Below are positions 7,749 through 8,970 of a stretch of 8,970 nucleotides of DNA, piece by piece. Location of the stretch: assembly GCA_021817025.1 (NCBI GenBank), contig JAKAWF010000119.1:1-8970 (forward strand), written 5' to 3'. Source of the DNA: a bacterium (GTDB lineage: Bacteria > Chloroflexota > Dormibacteria > UBA8260 > Bog-877). Below the pieces are notes generated by a model. That model saw only the letters and a program-made list of their open reading frames with translations. It was not told the origin of the DNA and ran no database searches. The position numbers and the translations under genes were made by a program. Numbering within the stretch: position 1 is the first letter of the stretch; each line of letters begins with the position of its first letter.

Positions 7749-8723
7749 TCACCATCCCGAATACTCCGACACCAGACTTGCGGGCCACCCAAAGACTTCA
7801 CGGAACCGTCGATGCGCTTCCGGGTCTGGGTTGGTAGTTTTAATGGTCACGTTCGGGTCACACTGGGCTCCCCCAGCGCCTCGTGAGCCAACCCGAAGCA
7901 GATACCTTACACCCTCGTCCTCGTGCGGGAGACTATATCCAACGATGTTCAAGGTTTTGGCTCTGCGCAGAGCAAAGAGGGCGTCATCCCAGGTCGGGGT
8001 CAAGATTGGATTCACTGTTGCTGCGCTTCCAGTTGTTGCCATCAACGGCCTGGGAGGGATTGTGGAGGTTGGCGCCCATGATCCTGTTGGTACCGCGCCT
8101 GAGAAGAATATGGACCCGTGAAGCTTGAGCACCACGACTAGACCACGTCGCAGCACCGGATTCCGCCGACCCTTGTTGTTCACCGGCCATGCGAATTCTG
8201 CCTGCGCACCCATTCCAGCAGCGGCGACTGCGTCCTCGATCAGGCTATCCCAATTGGTTGTAATGACAACACACGGCGCGTGACTCTTGATAAATGCCGT
8301 AAGGTTACGGGTCGAAGGGTTGGAGGGTGGTTTCAGCAGGCCGGCAATCTCATGAGCGAGGGCGCTCTGAAGCTTACCCCAACTCATTGGCACACCTGGC
8401 TGTGGGTTCGGATAGCGCGAAGCAATCTCTACCGTCCTGAAGTATTCGGCCGCATTTGGTACAAAGGCGTAGTCCCCGGCGTCGGCATACAAGACTTTGA
8501 AGGAGTGCCTGATGTCCTGCTTGAGGCTGGCGGCAGTCGACCCCACTCTTGCACGCCTTGTTAGCAGGAGAGTCAATAACTCTTGAGTGATGGGAAGGCC
8601 AGCGCCCTTGGAGGCGCCCGCTCCCAGAAAAAGAACGTCCCATTTCCGATTGGGGGTCCGGCCCCTCGCTGCTTTCGCAGGTTTGCTCTGAGGGCCCGCG
8701 GAAGTCACCTGGGCAATTGACAT
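7749..8723 (-). CDS. SIR2-domain protein, probable NAD-consuming defence effector
   Basis: This 324-residue protein has a single SIR2-like fold. The sequence shows the NAD-binding loop FLGAGASKGAGLP (32-44), VVITTNWDSLIEDA (152-165; N157, D159), KLHGS (200-204; H202 as the expected catalytic histidine) and LNIVGYSLPHEDE (258-270). Only two cysteines (C151, C288) are present, so the four-cysteine zinc site of deacetylase sirtuins is absent. This agrees with the SIR2-like NADases of bacterial defence systems, which hydrolyse NAD+ on infection. The first 27 residues are basic and low-complexity. There is no membrane segment and no fused sensor domain, so a partner must supply sensing. Third-position G/C is visibly lower than in the remnants next door, suggesting acquisition by transfer. 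The nearest same-strand gene downstream is the helicase cassette, about 1.3 kb away, so membership in that system is inferred, not shown. Confidence 0.88.
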   Translation of the reverse strand: MSIAQVTSAGPQSKPAKAARGRTPNRKWDVLFLGAGASKGAGLPITQELLTLLLTRRARVGSTAASLKQDIRHSFKVLYADAGDYAFVPNAAEYFRTVEIASRYPNPQPGVPMSWGKLQSALAHEIAGLLKPPSNPSTRNLTAFIKSHAPCVVITTNWDSLIEDAVAAAGMGAQAEFAWPVNNKGRRNPVLRRGLVVVLKLHGSIFFSGAVPTGSWAPTSTIPPRPLMATTGSAATVNPILTPTWDDALFALRRAKTLNIVGYSLPHEDEGVRYLLRVGSRGAGGAQCDPNVTIKTTNPDPEAHRRFREVFGWPASLVSEYSGW

Positions 8724-8733
8724 CTAGTCTCCT
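8724..8733 (-). promoter_or_regulatory. Ribosome binding site of the SIR2 gene
   Basis: On the minus strand AGGAG (8733-8729) lies five bases ahead of the ATG at 8723. This is a strong, well-spaced Shine-Dalgarno sequence and fixes the start. It contrasts with the NOV-helicase and UvrD genes, which rely on overlap. No clear -10/-35 pair is evident in the remaining 50 bases before the divergent transposase. Confidence 0.75.
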
Positions 8734-8778
8734 GTTACACAAAAGAGTTGCATATTGATGGGGAGTGAGATCATGCTC

Positions 8779-8790
8779 TGGGCATGCCCA
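8779..8790. repeat. 12-base perfect palindrome over the transposase start codon
   Basis: TGGGCATGCCCA is self-complementary and centred on the ATG of the divergent IS630 transposase. It could be an operator shared by the divergent pair, or it could be coincidental in GC-rich DNA. The element's terminal inverted repeat should also lie nearby, but cannot be identified with only one end in view. Confidence 0.4.
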
Positions 8791-8970
8791 ATCACCCCGC
8801 CCCACCACTGCAAGTCGATGCGACGGACCTGGAACTGCTGACCACCTGGTCGAAGAGCCAGGTGCTGCCCCAGCGACAGGTGATGCGAGCCAAGATATGC
8901 CTGCTGGCGGCCGCCGGAGTCCCCAATATGGAGATCGCCCGACGGCTTGGGTGCTCGCTGCCGACAGTTG
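8784..8970 (+). CDS. IS630-family transposase, N-terminal part, cut by window edge
   Basis: The ATG at 8784 opens a frame of 62 codons that runs off the right edge. It begins MPNHPAPPLQVDATDLELL and continues with QRQVMRAKICLLAAAGV and EIARRLGCSLPTV, which is the helix-turn-helix DNA-binding N-terminus usual in IS630 (Tc1/mariner-like) transposases. The DDE catalytic domain would be beyond the window. The closest style I recall is that of actinomycete copies. The left end of the element must lie in the 60 bases between this gene and the SIR2 start unless it reaches into the latter. Family knowledge: these elements insert at TA dinucleotides, and TA occurs at 8725-8726 and 8753-8754. Whether the copy is intact cannot be judged. 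Confidence 0.8.
   Translation, partial: MPNHPAPPLQVDATDLELLTTWSKSQVLPQRQVMRAKICLLAAAGVPNMEIARRLGCSLPTV

Noticed and set aside
7097..7801. Minus-strand open frame of 234 codons
   Set aside because: It overlaps the 3' end of the SIR2 gene and lies antisense to high-GC3 plus-strand frames; the composition is shadow-like.
1..8723. A Gabija or DISARM/Druantia-type system
   Set aside because: The UvrD-like helicase recalls GajB, but no OLD/TOPRIM nuclease, methylase, PLD or DUF1998-type protein is visible in the window.
7749..8723. Protein deacetylase (CobB-type sirtuin)
   Set aside because: It has only two cysteines, so the zinc-binding tetrad is missing, and the motif pattern fits defence-type SIR2 proteins.
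1..8970. CRISPR array, tRNA or rRNA gene
   Set aside because: No regularly spaced repeats and no cloverleaf or rRNA-like sequence were noticed on either strand.

Overview
The window looks like an accessory (defence-island type) stretch of a high-GC bacterium, most likely an actinomycete. The basis is the high overall GC, the strong G/C bias at third codon positions in several frames, the GTG starts, and an IS630-type transposase N-terminus at the right edge that resembles actinomycete copies. This assignment is an inference from composition and style, not from a marker gene.

Left part (1-6478, all on the minus strand) is a tightly packed three-gene cassette, read right to left. It begins with an unrecognised 186-residue protein (5918-6478). 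Next is a 1547-residue protein (1278-5921) with a sacsin/NOV-type GHKL (Hsp90-like) ATPase at its N-terminus and a DEAH-box SF2 helicase at its C-terminus. Last is a UvrD-type SF1 helicase (1-1278) whose C-terminus runs off the left edge. The first junction is an ATGA overlap and the second a TAGTG overlap, so the three are probably co-transcribed and translationally coupled. Middle part (6479-7748) is a leader region with weak repeats, then short, overlapping, partly broken plus-strand reading frames that look like decayed or trimmed genes. Right part (7749-8723, minus strand) is an intact SIR2-domain protein of the NAD-consuming defence type with a good ribosome binding site. It is separated by only 60 bp from a divergent, edge-truncated IS630 transposase (8784-8970).

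Working hypothesis: the NOV-helicase and the UvrD helicase form an ATP-driven nucleic-acid sensing or processing module, and the nearby SIR2 protein is a candidate NAD-depleting effector. The helicase cassette is well supported as one unit. Membership of the SIR2 gene in the same system is only suggested by proximity and shared strand, because about 1.3 kb of remnant DNA lies between them. I cannot match this combination to a named defence system from memory. No methylase, recognisable nuclease, CRISPR array, tRNA or rRNA is visible.
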